Shown in pieces: positions 45,433 to 54,410 of a stretch of DNA of 64,000 bases; within the stretch, counting starts at the first letter, position 1; every line of letters begins with the position of its first letter. The notes beneath the pieces are model-generated. The model saw only the letters and a program-made list of their open reading frames with translations. It was not told the DNA's origin and did not search any database. Origin of the DNA: Allorhizobium paknamense (GTDB taxonomy: Bacteria > Pseudomonadota > Alphaproteobacteria > Rhizobiales > Rhizobiaceae); NCBI RefSeq assembly GCF_030815125.1, contig NZ_JAUSWH010000001.1:62001-126000 (forward strand), given 5' to 3'. The position numbers and the translations under genes were made by a program.

Positions 45433-47898
45433 ATGACAAGCACCAGCACCCAGCATAGAGCAGAGATTGCCGTTGATGGCATGAGCTGCGCCTCCTGTGT
45501 GCGGCGGGTGGAAAAGGCCATTCTGGCCGTGCCGGGTGTGGCGGCGGCGAATGTCAATCTGGCGACCGAGCGGGCGAGCATCGAGTTTGCGGAAAAGCCG
45601 GACCTTCCCTCCGTGCTGCAAGCCATCGAAAAAGCTGGCTATAGCCCCCGGCTGGAGCAGCGGAACATCGAGATCGAGGGCATGAGCTGCGCTTCCTGTG
45701 TGCGGCGGGCGGAAAAGGCGCTTCAGGCCGTGCCGGGCGTGGTCAGTGCCTCGGTCAACCTGGCCACGGAAAAAGCGAGCCTGACGGTTGCGGAAGGCTT
45801 GGCCGAAGAGCGTTTGGAAGAGGCCATTGCCAAGGCCGGCTATGCCGTTCGCAAGCCTGTCGCTGCCGAAGCGGAAACGGCGAGCCCCCCGGAGGATCGT
45901 CGTGACCGGGAAACCACGCATCTTGCCGGCCTCACGCTCATCAGCGCGCTTTTGACGCTGCCCGTCTTCATTGTGGAAATGGGATCGCATCTCATCCCCG
46001 CCATGCATATGTGGGTGATGGACACGCTCGGCATGGGTTTCAGCTGGCGGCTGCAATTCGTTCTTGCCAGTCTTGTCCTGTTCGGTCCCGGCCTCACCTT
46101 TTTCCGCAAGGGCGTTCCAGCGCTGCTGCGCGGCGGGCCGGATATGAATTCGCTTGTGGTGGTGGGCGCGTCCGCCGCCTGGATCTATTCGGTCATCGCC
46201 ACCTTCGCGCCGCAGCTCATGCCGCCGGGCACGGTGAATGTCTATTATGAAGCCGCCGCCGTCATCGTTACACTGGTCCTGCTGGGCCGCATGCTGGAAA
46301 GCCGGGCCAAGGGCCGCACCAGCCAGGCCATCAAGCGGCTGGTCAATCTTGCGCCCAAGACGGCGCGCGTGTGGCGCGACGAAAGCTTTGTCGATCTTCC
46401 GGTTTATAAGATTGCGCCGGGCGACCTGATCGATGTGCGCCCCGGAGAACGCATCGCCGTCGATGGGCAGGTCACGGAAGGCCATTCCTTTGTGGATGAG
46501 TCGATGATCACCGGTGAGCCGGTGCCTGTCGAGAAAACGCCGGAAAGCGCTGTGACCGGCGGCACTATCAACACCACGGGCGCGTTCCGGTTCCGGGCTG
46601 AAAAAGTGGGATCGGCCACCCTGCTCGCGCAGATCATCCGCATGGTGGAAGAGGCGCAAGGCTCAAAGCTGCCGGTTCAGGCCATGGTGGATCGCATCAC
46701 GGCATGGTTCGTGCCTGCCGTCATGGCAGCGGCCACGCTGACCTTTCTGATCTGGCTGATCTTCGGCCCCTCGCCTGCGCTGGCGCACGCGCTGGTGAAT
46801 GCCGTGGCCGTGCTGATCATTGCCTGCCCCTGCGCCATGGGCCTTGCCACGCCAACCTCCATCATGGTCGGAACGGGCCGCGCCGCAGAACTGGGCGTGC
46901 TGTTTCGCAAAGGCGAAGCTCTGCAAAGCCTCAAGGATATCTCCATCATCGCCCTTGATAAAACCGGCACCCTCACCCTTGGCAAGCCGGAACTGACGGA
47001 GATCATCACCACGGAAGGCCATGTGCGAGGCGATATTCTGCGACTTGCCGCAAGCCTTGAAGCGCGATCCGAACATCCGGTGGCCAATGCCATTGTCCGC
47101 GCAGCACAGGATGAAGGCGCCAAGCTGGCCGAGGTCGAGGATTTCAAGGCGGAACCCGGTTTCGGCGTCTCCGGCATGGTCGAAGGCCGGAGCGTCGTGA
47201 TCGGCGCCGACCGTGCCCTTCAGCGGGCGGGCATCGATATTTCTGCTCTCGCCGCATCCGCCGAGAGATTGGCCCGGGAGGCACATACACCTCTTTACAT
47301 CGCCGTGGATGGAAGCGCCGCCGCATTGATCGCCGTAGCGGACCCGATCAAGGAAACCACGCCGCAGGCCATCCAGGCCTTGCATGTGCTGGGCCTCAAG
47401 GTGGCGATGATCACCGGGGACAATCGCCATACCGCCGAAGCGATTGGCCGCAAGCTCGGCATTGACCAGATCGTGGCCGAGGTGCTGCCACAAGGCAAGG
47501 TGGAGGCCATCGAGCGCCTGAAAAGCGGCGGAAACGCTGTCGCCTTCGTGGGGGATGGCATCAATGACGCACCGGCGCTTTCTGCGGCTGATGTCGGCAT
47601 TGCCATCGGCACCGGCTCGGATATCGCCATTGAAAGTGCCGATGTGGTGCTGATCACCGGCGATCTCACCGGGGTTTCCCGAGCCGTGGGATTGAGCAAG
47701 GCCGTGTTTGCCAATATCCGCCAGAACCTGTTCTGGGCCTTCGGCTACAATGTGCTGCTGATCCCGGTTGCCGCAGGGCTACTCTATCCGGTGAATGGTA
47801 TGCTGCTTTCACCCATCTTCGCCGCGGCTGCCATGGGGCTTTCCAGCGTTTTCGTCCTCACCAATGCTTTGAGGCTGCGTGCCTATAACAAGTCCTAA
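45433..47898 (+). CDS. copA: Cu(I)-exporting P1B-type ATPase (CopA/ActP)
   Basis: An 821-residue copper pump. Two N-terminal heavy-metal-binding domains each carry MSCASC. The eight-helix membrane part has [14 protein letters not shown] (CPC, near residue 464), and the soluble part has TGEPVPVEK (A domain), DKTGTLT (phosphorylation), SEHPVANAI (HP motif) and [11 protein letters not shown]. It exports cytosolic Cu+ to the periplasm. The ATG at 45433 follows GGAGAGACAGG. The operator in front fits copper-responsive MerR control. It is a single-gene unit. Confidence 0.96.
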   Translation: MTSTSTQHRAEIAVDGMSCASCVRRVEKAILAVPGVAAANVNLATERASIEFAEKPDLPSVLQAIEKAGYSPRLEQRNIEIEGMSCASCVRRAEKALQAVPGVVSASVNLATEKASLTVAEGLAEERLEEAIAKAGYAVRKPVAAEAETASPPEDRRDRETTHLAGLTLISALLTLPVFIVEMGSHLIPAMHMWVMDTLGMGFSWRLQFVLASLVLFGPGLTFFRKGVPALLRGGPDMNSLVVVGASAAWIYSVIATFAPQLMPPGTVNVYYEAAAVIVTLVLLGRMLESRAKGRTSQAIKRLVNLAPKTARVWRDESFVDLPVYKIAPGDLIDVRPGERIAVDGQVTEGHSFVDESMITGEPVPVEKTPESAVTGGTINTTGAFRFRAEKVGSATLLAQIIRMVEEAQGSKLPVQAMVDRITAWFVPAVMAAATLTFLIWLIFGPSPALAHALVNAVAVLIIACPCAMGLATPTSIMVGTGRAAELGVLFRKGEALQSLKDISIIALDKTGTLTLGKPELTEIITTEGHVRGDILRLAASLEARSEHPVANAIVRAAQDEGAKLAEVEDFKAEPGFGVSGMVEGRSVVIGADRALQRAGIDISALAASAERLAREAHTPLYIAVDGSAAALIAVADPIKETTPQAIQALHVLGLKVAMITGDNRHTAEAIGRKLGIDQIVAEVLPQGKVEAIERLKSGGNAVAFVGDGINDAPALSAADVGIAIGTGSDIAIESADVVLITGDLTGVSRAVGLSKAVFANIRQNLFWAFGYNVLLIPVAAGLLYPVNGMLLSPIFAAAAMGLSSVFVLTNALRLRAYNKS

Positions 47899-47900
47899 AT

Positions 47901-47956
47901 CCAGTTAGGATATTGGAAAGCTCTTCAAGGCGACAATGCCTAGCGCCTTGGTATCA
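47901..47956. repeat. Intergenic repeat, family 1, degraded partial copy
   Basis: GGATATTGGAAAGCTCTTCAAGG, then GCGCCTTGGTATC, aligns with the last two modules of 8551-8678 with several substitutions and only a remnant of the palindrome. It lies just after copA and next to the small-RNA candidate terminator. Confidence 0.55.
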
Positions 47957-47966
47957 AGATTATAAT

Positions 47967-48002
47967 AAAAAAAACCCCGTTCGACACAGGGCCGAAACGG
48001 GG
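47967..48002 (-). terminator. Strong terminator of the small-RNA candidate
   Basis: On the minus strand CCCCGTT-loop-AACGGGG is followed by TTTTTTTT (A-run 47967-47974 on the plus strand). No protein gene on the minus strand ends here, so it must serve another transcript. Confidence 0.85.
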
Positions 48003-48120
48003 ACTGGAGGTTGGGAACCTTCTTCTAGACACGTCCTGGGGCACAAGTAGGGCCGCCAGGGCGTGCGTCGATGGTCCTTAAACGTGTGAAGTAGCCTCTG
48101 GTTCCCGTCACCGATCTTAC
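47967..48120 (-). ncRNA. Candidate structured small RNA, minus strand
   Basis: An intergenic stretch read on the minus strand has no reading frame but shows nested pairing: GGGAACC with GGTTCCC (outer stem), ACACGT with ACGTGT (middle) and CCTGG with CCAGG (inner hairpin), and it ends in a strong terminator with eight U residues. Between the outer stem and the terminator is a CCTCC segment that could pair with Shine-Dalgarno sequences. I do not recognise the family; the location does not match what I recall for 6S RNA. The 5' end is approximate and no clear promoter was seen. Confidence 0.5.
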
Positions 48121-48187
48121 TTTTCTTTAACGGCCTGCGGGTATTTTAGATCGTCGAAAAAATGCATGATACTGAGGGAGGATGCCA

Positions 48188-48487
48188 ATGACCAAGGTCA
48201 GCTTCCGCTTTACCCATTTCGATCTGAAGGAATTGCGGGCGGGCGCAATCCTTGAAGTCTCCCTCTCCGCGGTGAACAATGTACGCCTGATGACCGCGCC
48301 AAACTTTCAGCGCTTCAAGGAAGGGCTGGATTACAAATATCTCGGCGGCGTCGCCAAGAAGGCCCCGGTCAAGATCGTCATTCCCGAAGCGGCCCACTGG
48401 CACCTGATCGTGGACATGGAAGGCCATCATGGCCTCGCAGAATCCTCTGTGAAGATGATCACCCCGCCAACGCGGCGCGCCGGGTAA
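48188..48487 (+). CDS. DUF1883 domain protein
   Basis: A 99-residue protein whose sequence (FRFTHFDLKELRAGAILEVSL, PNFQRFKEGLDYKYLGGVAKK, VKIVIPEAAHWHLIVDMEGH) matches the DUF1883 family. The family is small, found mainly in proteobacteria, and of unknown function; some members occur with TIR domains, but none is fused here. GGGAGG lies six bases before the ATG at 48188, and an ATG two codons upstream is too near that site. It is divergent from the small-RNA candidate. Confidence 0.8.
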   Translation: MTKVSFRFTHFDLKELRAGAILEVSLSAVNNVRLMTAPNFQRFKEGLDYKYLGGVAKKAPVKIVIPEAAHWHLIVDMEGHHGLAESSVKMITPPTRRAG

Positions 48488-48492
48488 GCAAT

Positions 48493-48598
48493 AGAGCGTT
48501 TCATTGTTTCACGGAAACATTGAAACGCTCTAAATTCTTGTTTTTACGCATTTCCGGACGGAAAACCGGTTTCCACTTTTCTCGGGACAATGCTCTAG
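48493..48598. repeat. Intergenic palindromic repeat, family 2, copy 2 (inverted)
   Basis: TAGAGCGTTTCATTG..AACGCTCTA and ACGCATTTCCGGACGG..CAATGCTCTA. The reverse complement matches 35058-35162 along its whole 105 bp, with few changes. It fills the gap between the convergent DUF1883 and rarA genes. Confidence 0.85.
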
Positions 48599-48602
48599 GC
48601 AA

Positions 48603-49919
48603 TCACATTTTGCCTGCACGTTCGCGCCTGAGCTTCGCCCACCAATCCAGCCGCTTGCGGATTTCCCGTTCGAAGCCGCGTTCAGGCGGATCGTAAAAGG
48701 TTTGACGGCCCATTTTTTCGGGAAAGTAATCCTGGCCGGAAAAGGCGTCCGGCTGGTCGTGATCGTAGAGATAGCCGTCGCCATAGCCCTCACCCTTCAT
48801 CAGCTTGGTCGGCGCATTCAGGATATGCTTGGGCGGCAGCAGTGAGCCGTTTTCCTTGGCGGCACGCATGGCCGCCTTGTAGGCGGTGTAAACGCCATTG
48901 GATTTCGGTGCGGTGGCGAGATAAACGCAGGCCTCGGCCAGTGCTAGCTCGCCCTCCGGTGAGCCCAGATAATCATAGGCGTCCTTGGCGGCGTTGCAGA
49001 TAACCAGCGCCTGCGGATCGGCAAGGCCGATATCCTCCACCGCCATGCGCACCAGACGCCGCCCAAGATAGAGCGGATCTTCGCCTGCATCGAACATTCG
49101 GCAGAGATAGTAGAGCGCGGCATCGGGGTCGGAGCCGCGCACGGATTTGTGCAGGGCGGAAATCAGATTGTAATGCCCGTCCTGCCCCTTGTCATAGACC
49201 GGGGCGCGCCGCTGCACGATGCGGGACAGACCGTCCGGGTCGAAAATTTCGCCCTGCCGGGCCGCGCGCCACACCTCCTCCGCCAGCGTCAGCGCGGCGC
49301 GACCATCGCCATCAGCCATGCGCAGCAGGCTTTCGCGGGCGCTGGCGTCCAGCGGCAGCGGCTTTGCCTCAACGGCTTCCGCCCTTTGCAGCAGGGTTTC
49401 CAGGCTCTCGGCATCGTGCGGGCGAAAGGTCAGCACCCGGGCGCGGGAGAGAAGAGCGGCATTGAGTTCAAAGGATGGGTTTTCCGTCGTCGCTCCCACC
49501 AGGATCACCGTACCGTCTTCCATCACCGGCAGGAAACTGTCCTGCTGGGCGCGATTGAAGCGGTGGATCTCATCCACGAACAACAGCGTCTGACGACCTG
49601 AGAGGCGGCGGGTCCGCGCCGATTCGAAGACTTTCTTGAGATCGGCCACACCGGAAAAGATCGCGGAAATCTGCTCGAAGGCAAGGCCTGTCTCGCCTGA
49701 GAGGAGCCGCGCCACCGTGGTCTTGCCGGTGCCGGGCGGCCCCCAGAAAATCATTGAGCCGATGGAATTTGCGGCAATCATCCGCCGCAAAACCCCGTCC
49801 TCACCGGTCAGATGCTCCTGCCCCGTCACCTCGGCGAGGTTTTTTGGCCGCAAACGGTCGGCCAGTGGCCGTTTGGCCGCCATATCCTCGCTGAGATGGG
49901 GAGCAAAGAGATCGCTCAT
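48603..49919 (-). CDS. rarA: Replication-associated recombination protein A (MgsA/RarA)
   Basis: A 438-residue AAA+ ATPase acting at stalled forks. Walker A GPPGTGKTT at residues 60-68, Walker B LLFVDEIHRFNRAQQD, sensor SFELNAALLSRARV, and the tetramerisation MgsA C-terminal domain (IGLADPQALVICNAAKDAYDYL, PPERGFEREIRKRLDWW). It overlaps degP by four bases (ATGA), so the two are read together. Its stop codon lies next to a repeat. Confidence 0.95.
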   Translation of the reverse strand: MSDLFAPHLSEDMAAKRPLADRLRPKNLAEVTGQEHLTGEDGVLRRMIAANSIGSMIFWGPPGTGKTTVARLLSGETGLAFEQISAIFSGVADLKKVFESARTRRLSGRQTLLFVDEIHRFNRAQQDSFLPVMEDGTVILVGATTENPSFELNAALLSRARVLTFRPHDAESLETLLQRAEAVEAKPLPLDASARESLLRMADGDGRAALTLAEEVWRAARQGEIFDPDGLSRIVQRRAPVYDKGQDGHYNLISALHKSVRGSDPDAALYYLCRMFDAGEDPLYLGRRLVRMAVEDIGLADPQALVICNAAKDAYDYLGSPEGELALAEACVYLATAPKSNGVYTAYKAAMRAAKENGSLLPPKHILNAPTKLMKGEGYGDGYLYDHDQPDAFSGQDYFPEKMGRQTFYDPPERGFEREIRKRLDWWAKLRRERAGKM

Positions 49920-51334
49920 CGGAAAATCTGCCGTAAGGTCTGACCGTTGCGATTGATTTCCACCCGCCAGAAATTCGGCTGGCTGCGAGCAACCTTCGCC
50001 ATATCGGCGCTGCTGGCCACCTCGGTGCCGTTGACAGAGACAATGATATCGCGTGGCTTGAAGCCCAGGCGATCCGCTACCGAGCCATCCTCTACCTTGG
50101 TGATGACCACCCCGGTGGTCTCCGTCGGCATTTGCAGCTCATAGGCCAGCTTCGGCGAAAGATTACCGACCGTCGCGCCGCTGAAAGGGTTTTCGCCGGT
50201 AATGGCCTTCTCATCGCGCGGACGCGTTTCCGGCGCCCCGCTCAGCGTCAGTTCCACCTGCCGCTCGCGGCCTTCTTCCATCACCGTCAGCGTCACCGGC
50301 TTGCCGACACCGGCGGTGGTCAGGCGATAATTCAGCGCATCCGGGTGCTCTACCGGAATGCCGTTGACGGCGGTAATCACCTGACCGGCCTTGATGCCCG
50401 CCTTGGCGGCAGGGCCGCCCTCCACCGTCTTGACGACCAGCGCGCCCAGCACCTTTTTCAGCCCCAGCGCATCGGCAACATCCGAAGTGACAGGCTCGAA
50501 GGTCGCGCCGACATAGGGCCGCTCGAAGGCTTTGGCGCCGCTATCGGCCGCCGCCAGGAAAACCTTGACCAGATTGGCGGGGATGGCAAAGCCCACGCCG
50601 TTCGACCCGCCCCCCTTGGAGAAGATCGCGGTGTTGAGACCGATCAGTTCGCCATTCATATTCATCAGCGCGCCCCCCGAATTGCCGGGGTTGATCGCCG
50701 CATCCGTCTGGATGAAGAAGCCGAAATCGCCTTCGGATACCTGGTTGCGCGCCAGACCCGAAACGATACCGCTGGTCACCGTCTGGCCCACCCCAAAAGG
50801 ATTGCCGATGGCCAGCACGAGATCGCCAACCTCGATCCTGTCGGAATCGGCGATCTTCAGCACCGGCAGGTTTTCCTTGGCGTCAATCTTCAGCACGGCG
50901 AGATCAAGGCGCTCATCCTTGAGCAGCACTTTCACCGGAAATTCGCGGCCGTCCGAAAGCGCCACCTTGATGTCATCCGCGCCTTCAATGACGTGGTTAT
51001 TGGTCACCACCGTGCCATTGGCTTCAACGATCACGCCGGAGCCCAGCGAAGACTGCTTTTCCGTACGATTGGGAAAGCGCTGGCCGAAAAACTGCTCGAA
51101 AAAGGGGTCGCCCGCAAAGGGATTGGTGCGGCGCTCGACAATGCGCTCCGCATAGACATTCACCACCGCGCCATGGGTCTCCTTGACCAGCGGCGCAAAG
51201 GAGGCCTGCACCTCAGCGCGGGTCTGCGGCACGGCTCGGTTATCCTCAGCCACCACCGGCGCAACAAACGCCACGGAGCCCGCGACGACGACCAGGGCGA
51301 TACCGGCGGCAAGTTTCTGTTTCAGACCACGCAT
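49916..51334 (-). CDS. degP: Do-family serine protease DegP/HtrA
   Basis: A 472-residue periplasmic protease/chaperone. Signal peptide (cleavage near PVVAEDN), trypsin-like domain with catalytic H114 (TNNHVIEG), D144 (RLDLAVLK) and S219 (NPGNSGGAL), followed by two PDZ domains. It degrades or refolds misfolded envelope proteins. The stop overlaps the rarA start. I recall the degP-rarA arrangement from other rhizobia. No CpxR or RpoE site was identified in the 195-base gap upstream. Confidence 0.95.
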   Translation of the reverse strand: MRGLKQKLAAGIALVVVAGSVAFVAPVVAEDNRAVPQTRAEVQASFAPLVKETHGAVVNVYAERIVERRTNPFAGDPFFEQFFGQRFPNRTEKQSSLGSGVIVEANGTVVTNNHVIEGADDIKVALSDGREFPVKVLLKDERLDLAVLKIDAKENLPVLKIADSDRIEVGDLVLAIGNPFGVGQTVTSGIVSGLARNQVSEGDFGFFIQTDAAINPGNSGGALMNMNGELIGLNTAIFSKGGGSNGVGFAIPANLVKVFLAAADSGAKAFERPYVGATFEPVTSDVADALGLKKVLGALVVKTVEGGPAAKAGIKAGQVITAVNGIPVEHPDALNYRLTTAGVGKPVTLTVMEEGRERQVELTLSGAPETRPRDEKAITGENPFSGATVGNLSPKLAYELQMPTETTGVVITKVEDGSVADRLGFKPRDIIVSVNGTEVASSADMAKVARSQPNFWRVEINRNGQTLRQIFR

Positions 51335-51529
51335 GGAAGCTCCTCTTGCTGTGGTTTTATATGGGCTTACTCAAAATGAGTCACAAGGAAAAGAACCTGA
51401 TGAGGGGTAAATTGTGGCAAGAAACCGCGATTGCAACAGCGTGATGATCAAGCGAGCGTGGGGCTCGCCCTTTACATTGCTCCTTGCTGCAACATGTCTT
51501 TTATAGACATAGTCGACAAAGGACCTTCC

Positions 51530-51880
51530 ATGCTGAAAATCGCCCTTGCCGCCACCGCCCTCATGGGAGCAGCGCTTGCTCTTCCCGCAGATGGTGAGGC
51601 CGCCAGCTTCGACTGCACCCGCACCGATCTGAAGGCCGATGAAAAGGTGATCTGCGACAACCGCGACCTCAACGATCTGGACGTGAAGATGGTCACGACC
51701 TTCGATCTCATTGCCGGCCTCTTGCCCATGGGCAATCGCGGTGAGCTACAGGACCAGCAGAGCGCCTGGTTGAAAACGCGTCAAGCTTGCAACGCCGATA
51801 AGGCATGTATTACAAAGGCCTACGGCGATCGGTTGACGCAGTTGATGAGCGTTTACGACCGCATCGAGCGTCCGCGTTGA
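51530..51880 (+). CDS. LprI-like (DUF1311) exported protein
   Basis: A 116-residue periplasmic protein with signal peptide MLKIALAATALMGAALALPA. The mature part has the LprI/DUF1311 pattern of four cysteines: FDCTRTDLKADEKVICDNRDL, WLKTRQACNADKACITKAY, with a C-terminal helix YGDRLTQLMSVY. LprI of Mycobacterium is a lysozyme inhibitor; function in rhizobia is unproven. The start at 51530 is fixed by the signal peptide. Confidence 0.8.
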   Translation: MLKIALAATALMGAALALPADGEAASFDCTRTDLKADEKVICDNRDLNDLDVKMVTTFDLIAGLLPMGNRGELQDQQSAWLKTRQACNADKACITKAYGDRLTQLMSVYDRIERPR

Positions 51881-51983
51881 CGGCAAAGCGCACATATTCT
51901 CCCAAAAATCTGTCTGACAGCTTCTTTTCCAAAGCGGCGAAATCGCTTAAAGCCGGAAAACGGTATCGAAGAGCTCAGCGCAC

Positions 51984-52000
51984 CCGGCCCAGAGGGCCGG
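51984..52000 (+). other. GC hairpin in the leader of the asparaginase-lectin gene
   Basis: CCGGCCC-AGA-GGGCCGG is a perfect seven-pair stem, followed 34 bases later by the Shine-Dalgarno AAGGGGG. No U-run follows. It could modulate the leader or be the end of the LprI-like transcript. Confidence 0.35.
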
Positions 52001-52049
52001 ACGTCGCGAGGCGGCGACAAAGCCTGTCAGAACAAGGGGGAATTCTGTC

Positions 52050-53639
52050 TTGAAGATCATGATCATCAACACCGGCGGCACCATCAGTTGCGTGGGAACT
52101 CCGCTGGCGCCGATGACGGCACGCGCCTTTGCCGACGCGTTCAGGCAGCTTGTAGAGCCGGCTCTTCTTCAGGCCTTTCCTGACCTGACGCTCTCCTACG
52201 CCACCGATCTCACCTTCCCGCAAAGCGCCACAGGCATGCTGGACAGCACCAACCTCCAGCCCACTGACTGGTGTCTGATGGCCGAGCATATTCTCACCCA
52301 TTACGAGGATGTGGACGGCTGGGTGGTGTTGCACGGCACCGACACCATGCAAGCGAGCGGCATGGCGCTTCCGCTGCTGCTCTCGCGCTTTGCACCGGAT
52401 GGAACGCGGCTTGCCGGGCTTTCCAAGCCGGTCATCCTGACCGGATCGCAGGCCCCGCTTTTCTACGCGCCCTCCACGGACAGCCCGCAAGCGCTGAACT
52501 TCAATACCGATGCCTTTCAAAATGTCTGCGGCGCTATCGCCGCCGCACAATCCGGCATTCCGGATGTCTGCGTTTTCTTTGACAGCCTGCTGTTTCGCGG
52601 TTCGCGGGTGGTGAAGACGGATACCGGCCAGTTTCGCGGTTTCGATGCGCCGAATAATGGACCGCTGGGCCGTCACGGCATTCGCTTCACGCTCGATGCC
52701 CGCGTTCTGCCACCGGCACCGGTCTCGCGCACCGCCAGCCTTGACGACAGGGCAGCCCGGGCAGCCACGGCCGCGCAACTTGTTGCCATCCGCAATGCCT
52801 TGCCCGCCCTCAGGGTGGCTGAACTCAGTGCCTTTCCCGCGCCCTATCATCCCGAACAGGGCACCGCTCTGCTGGCCGACCTGATCAACGGTTTCGTGGC
52901 CCAAGGCGTGCGCGGACTGGTGCTGCGGTCCTATGGCGCGGGTAATTTCCCAAGCGGTCATCCGAGAACGCCGGAGGAAGGCGCGATCTACAAGGCGCTT
53001 TCCGCCGCCAATGAGGCAGGCGTCATCATCATGGACAATACGCAGGTTCAGCATGGCGCGGTGGATTACAACGCCTATGCCGCCGGGGCCTGGCTTCCCG
53101 GGATCGGGGCGCTGAACCCGGTGGACATGACCCCTTCCGCCTCCCTTGCCAAGCTGACGGTGCTGCTCGCCGCCGCCGAAGCCAATGGCTGGCGGCTTGC
53201 CGATGTGAAATTTCTCATGCAACTGCCCCTCGTGGGCGAAATGGCCGATCTCAGCCGCCTCGACAATCGCGGCAATGCCATGCTCGCCCCCGGACAATCG
53301 CTTTCCACCTTCAATGGCGCGGCACGGCTGACGAACCACCCGGAAAAAGGGCCATTGCTGACCGATAATAACGGTCAGGTGGTCTGGGCCATGCTTGAGA
53401 CGACAAAAGATACAGAACTCCCCGGCACCTTGCGCGTTGAAGCCGATGGCAATCTGGTTTTCATGAGCCGCAATAATGATCTGCTCTGGGCCAGCAACAC
53501 CGCGGTTGCCGGTCGTGCGCCGAGCCAGCTCCGGCTGACAGCCTCAACAGAGGGGATCCTGCTCGAGCTTTATGATTACGCGGCCCTGAAGCGGACATGG
53601 TGCTTTGCTACCTCCGAAAAGGAGACCAAGGCTTTGTAA
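52050..53639 (+). CDS. Asparaginase-family amidohydrolase fused to a bulb-lectin-like domain
   Basis: A 529-residue protein. Residues 1 to ~390 are an asparaginase/glutaminase fold: NTGGTISC (T8, T11), HGTDTM (T97, D98), VILTGSQAPLF, LRSYGAGNFP and DNTQVQHGAVDY. The two threonine motifs are those of the catalytic triad region. Residues ~411-529 look like a B-type (mannose-binding) lectin: LLTDNNGQVVWAM, VEADGNLVFMSRNNDLLWASNT and LRLTASTEGILLELY repeats. I know of no such standard pairing. No signal peptide is visible. The start is TTG at 52050, ten bases after AAGGGGG; the next ATG (52059) would lose three residues. A PAP2 gene follows after 15 bases. Confidence 0.78.
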   Translation: MKIMIINTGGTISCVGTPLAPMTARAFADAFRQLVEPALLQAFPDLTLSYATDLTFPQSATGMLDSTNLQPTDWCLMAEHILTHYEDVDGWVVLHGTDTMQASGMALPLLLSRFAPDGTRLAGLSKPVILTGSQAPLFYAPSTDSPQALNFNTDAFQNVCGAIAAAQSGIPDVCVFFDSLLFRGSRVVKTDTGQFRGFDAPNNGPLGRHGIRFTLDARVLPPAPVSRTASLDDRAARAATAAQLVAIRNALPALRVAELSAFPAPYHPEQGTALLADLINGFVAQGVRGLVLRSYGAGNFPSGHPRTPEEGAIYKALSAANEAGVIIMDNTQVQHGAVDYNAYAAGAWLPGIGALNPVDMTPSASLAKLTVLLAAAEANGWRLADVKFLMQLPLVGEMADLSRLDNRGNAMLAPGQSLSTFNGAARLTNHPEKGPLLTDNNGQVVWAMLETTKDTELPGTLRVEADGNLVFMSRNNDLLWASNTAVAGRAPSQLRLTASTEGILLELYDYAALKRTWCFATSEKETKAL

Positions 53640-53654
53640 GGGAAAAAGGAATCG

Positions 53655-54365
53655 ATGGAACGCCTGCTCGACCTTCTCAGTATCAGAAACCGGCTGGAGC
53701 CGAAGCTTCTGGCGAGCCTGGCGCTTGTGGCGGGTTTGCTGCTTTTGTTTGGCAAGCTGGCAGAGGATGTGTTCGATCAGGATTCCCACGCCTTCGACCG
53801 TGCCATTTTGCTGGCGCTCCGCAATAACAGCGATCTCTCGCAATCCGTCGGTCCGCCCTGGCTGATCAATTCCGTGCGCGACATGACCAGCCTTGGCGGC
53901 TTTACCATCATCACGCTGGTAACGGTGCTTTCCGTGCTTTATCTCGTGGCGGCGGGCAAATACCGCAATGCGGCGCTGATTGCGCTGGCGATGTCTCTGG
54001 GGGCTGCGGCGGAAACGGGTCTGAAGCTGCTGTTTTCTCGCGCCCGGCCAGACGTGGTGCCGCATCTGGTGGAAGTGCAGACCATGAGCTTCCCGAGCGG
54101 CCATGCCATGATGTCCGCAATCACCTATCTGACGCTCGGTGCGATGCTGGCCAGAAGCCAGCCAAACTGGCGGCTGCGCGCCTTTGTCTTCGGCTGCGGC
54201 GTCTTTCTGACGCTCTTGATCGGTATCAGCCGGATTTTTCTTGGTGTGCACTGGCCCACCGATGTCATGGCCGGCTGGACAGTGGGCAGCGCCTGGGCAC
54301 TGATCGTCTGGCTGATTGCCGATTACCTGAATAAAAATCGCCGCTCCCAAGCGCCGGAAGAGTGA
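53655..54365 (+). CDS. PAP2-family membrane phosphatase
   Basis: A 236-residue integral membrane protein with the acid-phosphatase motifs KLLFSRARP (KX6RP), FPSGHAM (PSGH) and SRIFLGVHWPTDV (SRX5HX3D), on about six hydrophobic helices. It probably acts on a lipid phosphate such as undecaprenyl pyrophosphate or phosphatidic acid; the substrate cannot be told. It begins 15 bases after the asparaginase-lectin gene, so it is likely cotranscribed. A family 1 repeat module follows and reaches the cobQ stop. Confidence 0.9.
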   Translation: MERLLDLLSIRNRLEPKLLASLALVAGLLLLFGKLAEDVFDQDSHAFDRAILLALRNNSDLSQSVGPPWLINSVRDMTSLGGFTIITLVTVLSVLYLVAAGKYRNAALIALAMSLGAAAETGLKLLFSRARPDVVPHLVEVQTMSFPSGHAMMSAITYLTLGAMLARSQPNWRLRAFVFGCGVFLTLLIGISRIFLGVHWPTDVMAGWTVGSAWALIVWLIADYLNKNRRSQAPEE

Positions 54366-54376
54366 TATCGGGCCTT

Positions 54377-54410
54377 ATACGAACTGCCATTTTCAATGCC
54401 TCTTCGTATT
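54377..54410. repeat. Intergenic repeat, family 1, single-module copy
   Basis: ATACGAACTGCCATTTTCAATG.. / ..TTCGTAT: only the ATACGAA/TTCGTAT palindrome of family 1 is present, between convergent PAP2 and cobQ genes. Its last bases form part of the cobQ stop codon (TAA, 54409-54411). Confidence 0.75.

Noticed and set aside
47967-48120. 6S RNA
   Set aside because: The stems are partly reminiscent, but the neighbours differ from what I recall of the rhizobial ssrS locus, and I could not match the central bubble; left as an unnamed sRNA candidate.
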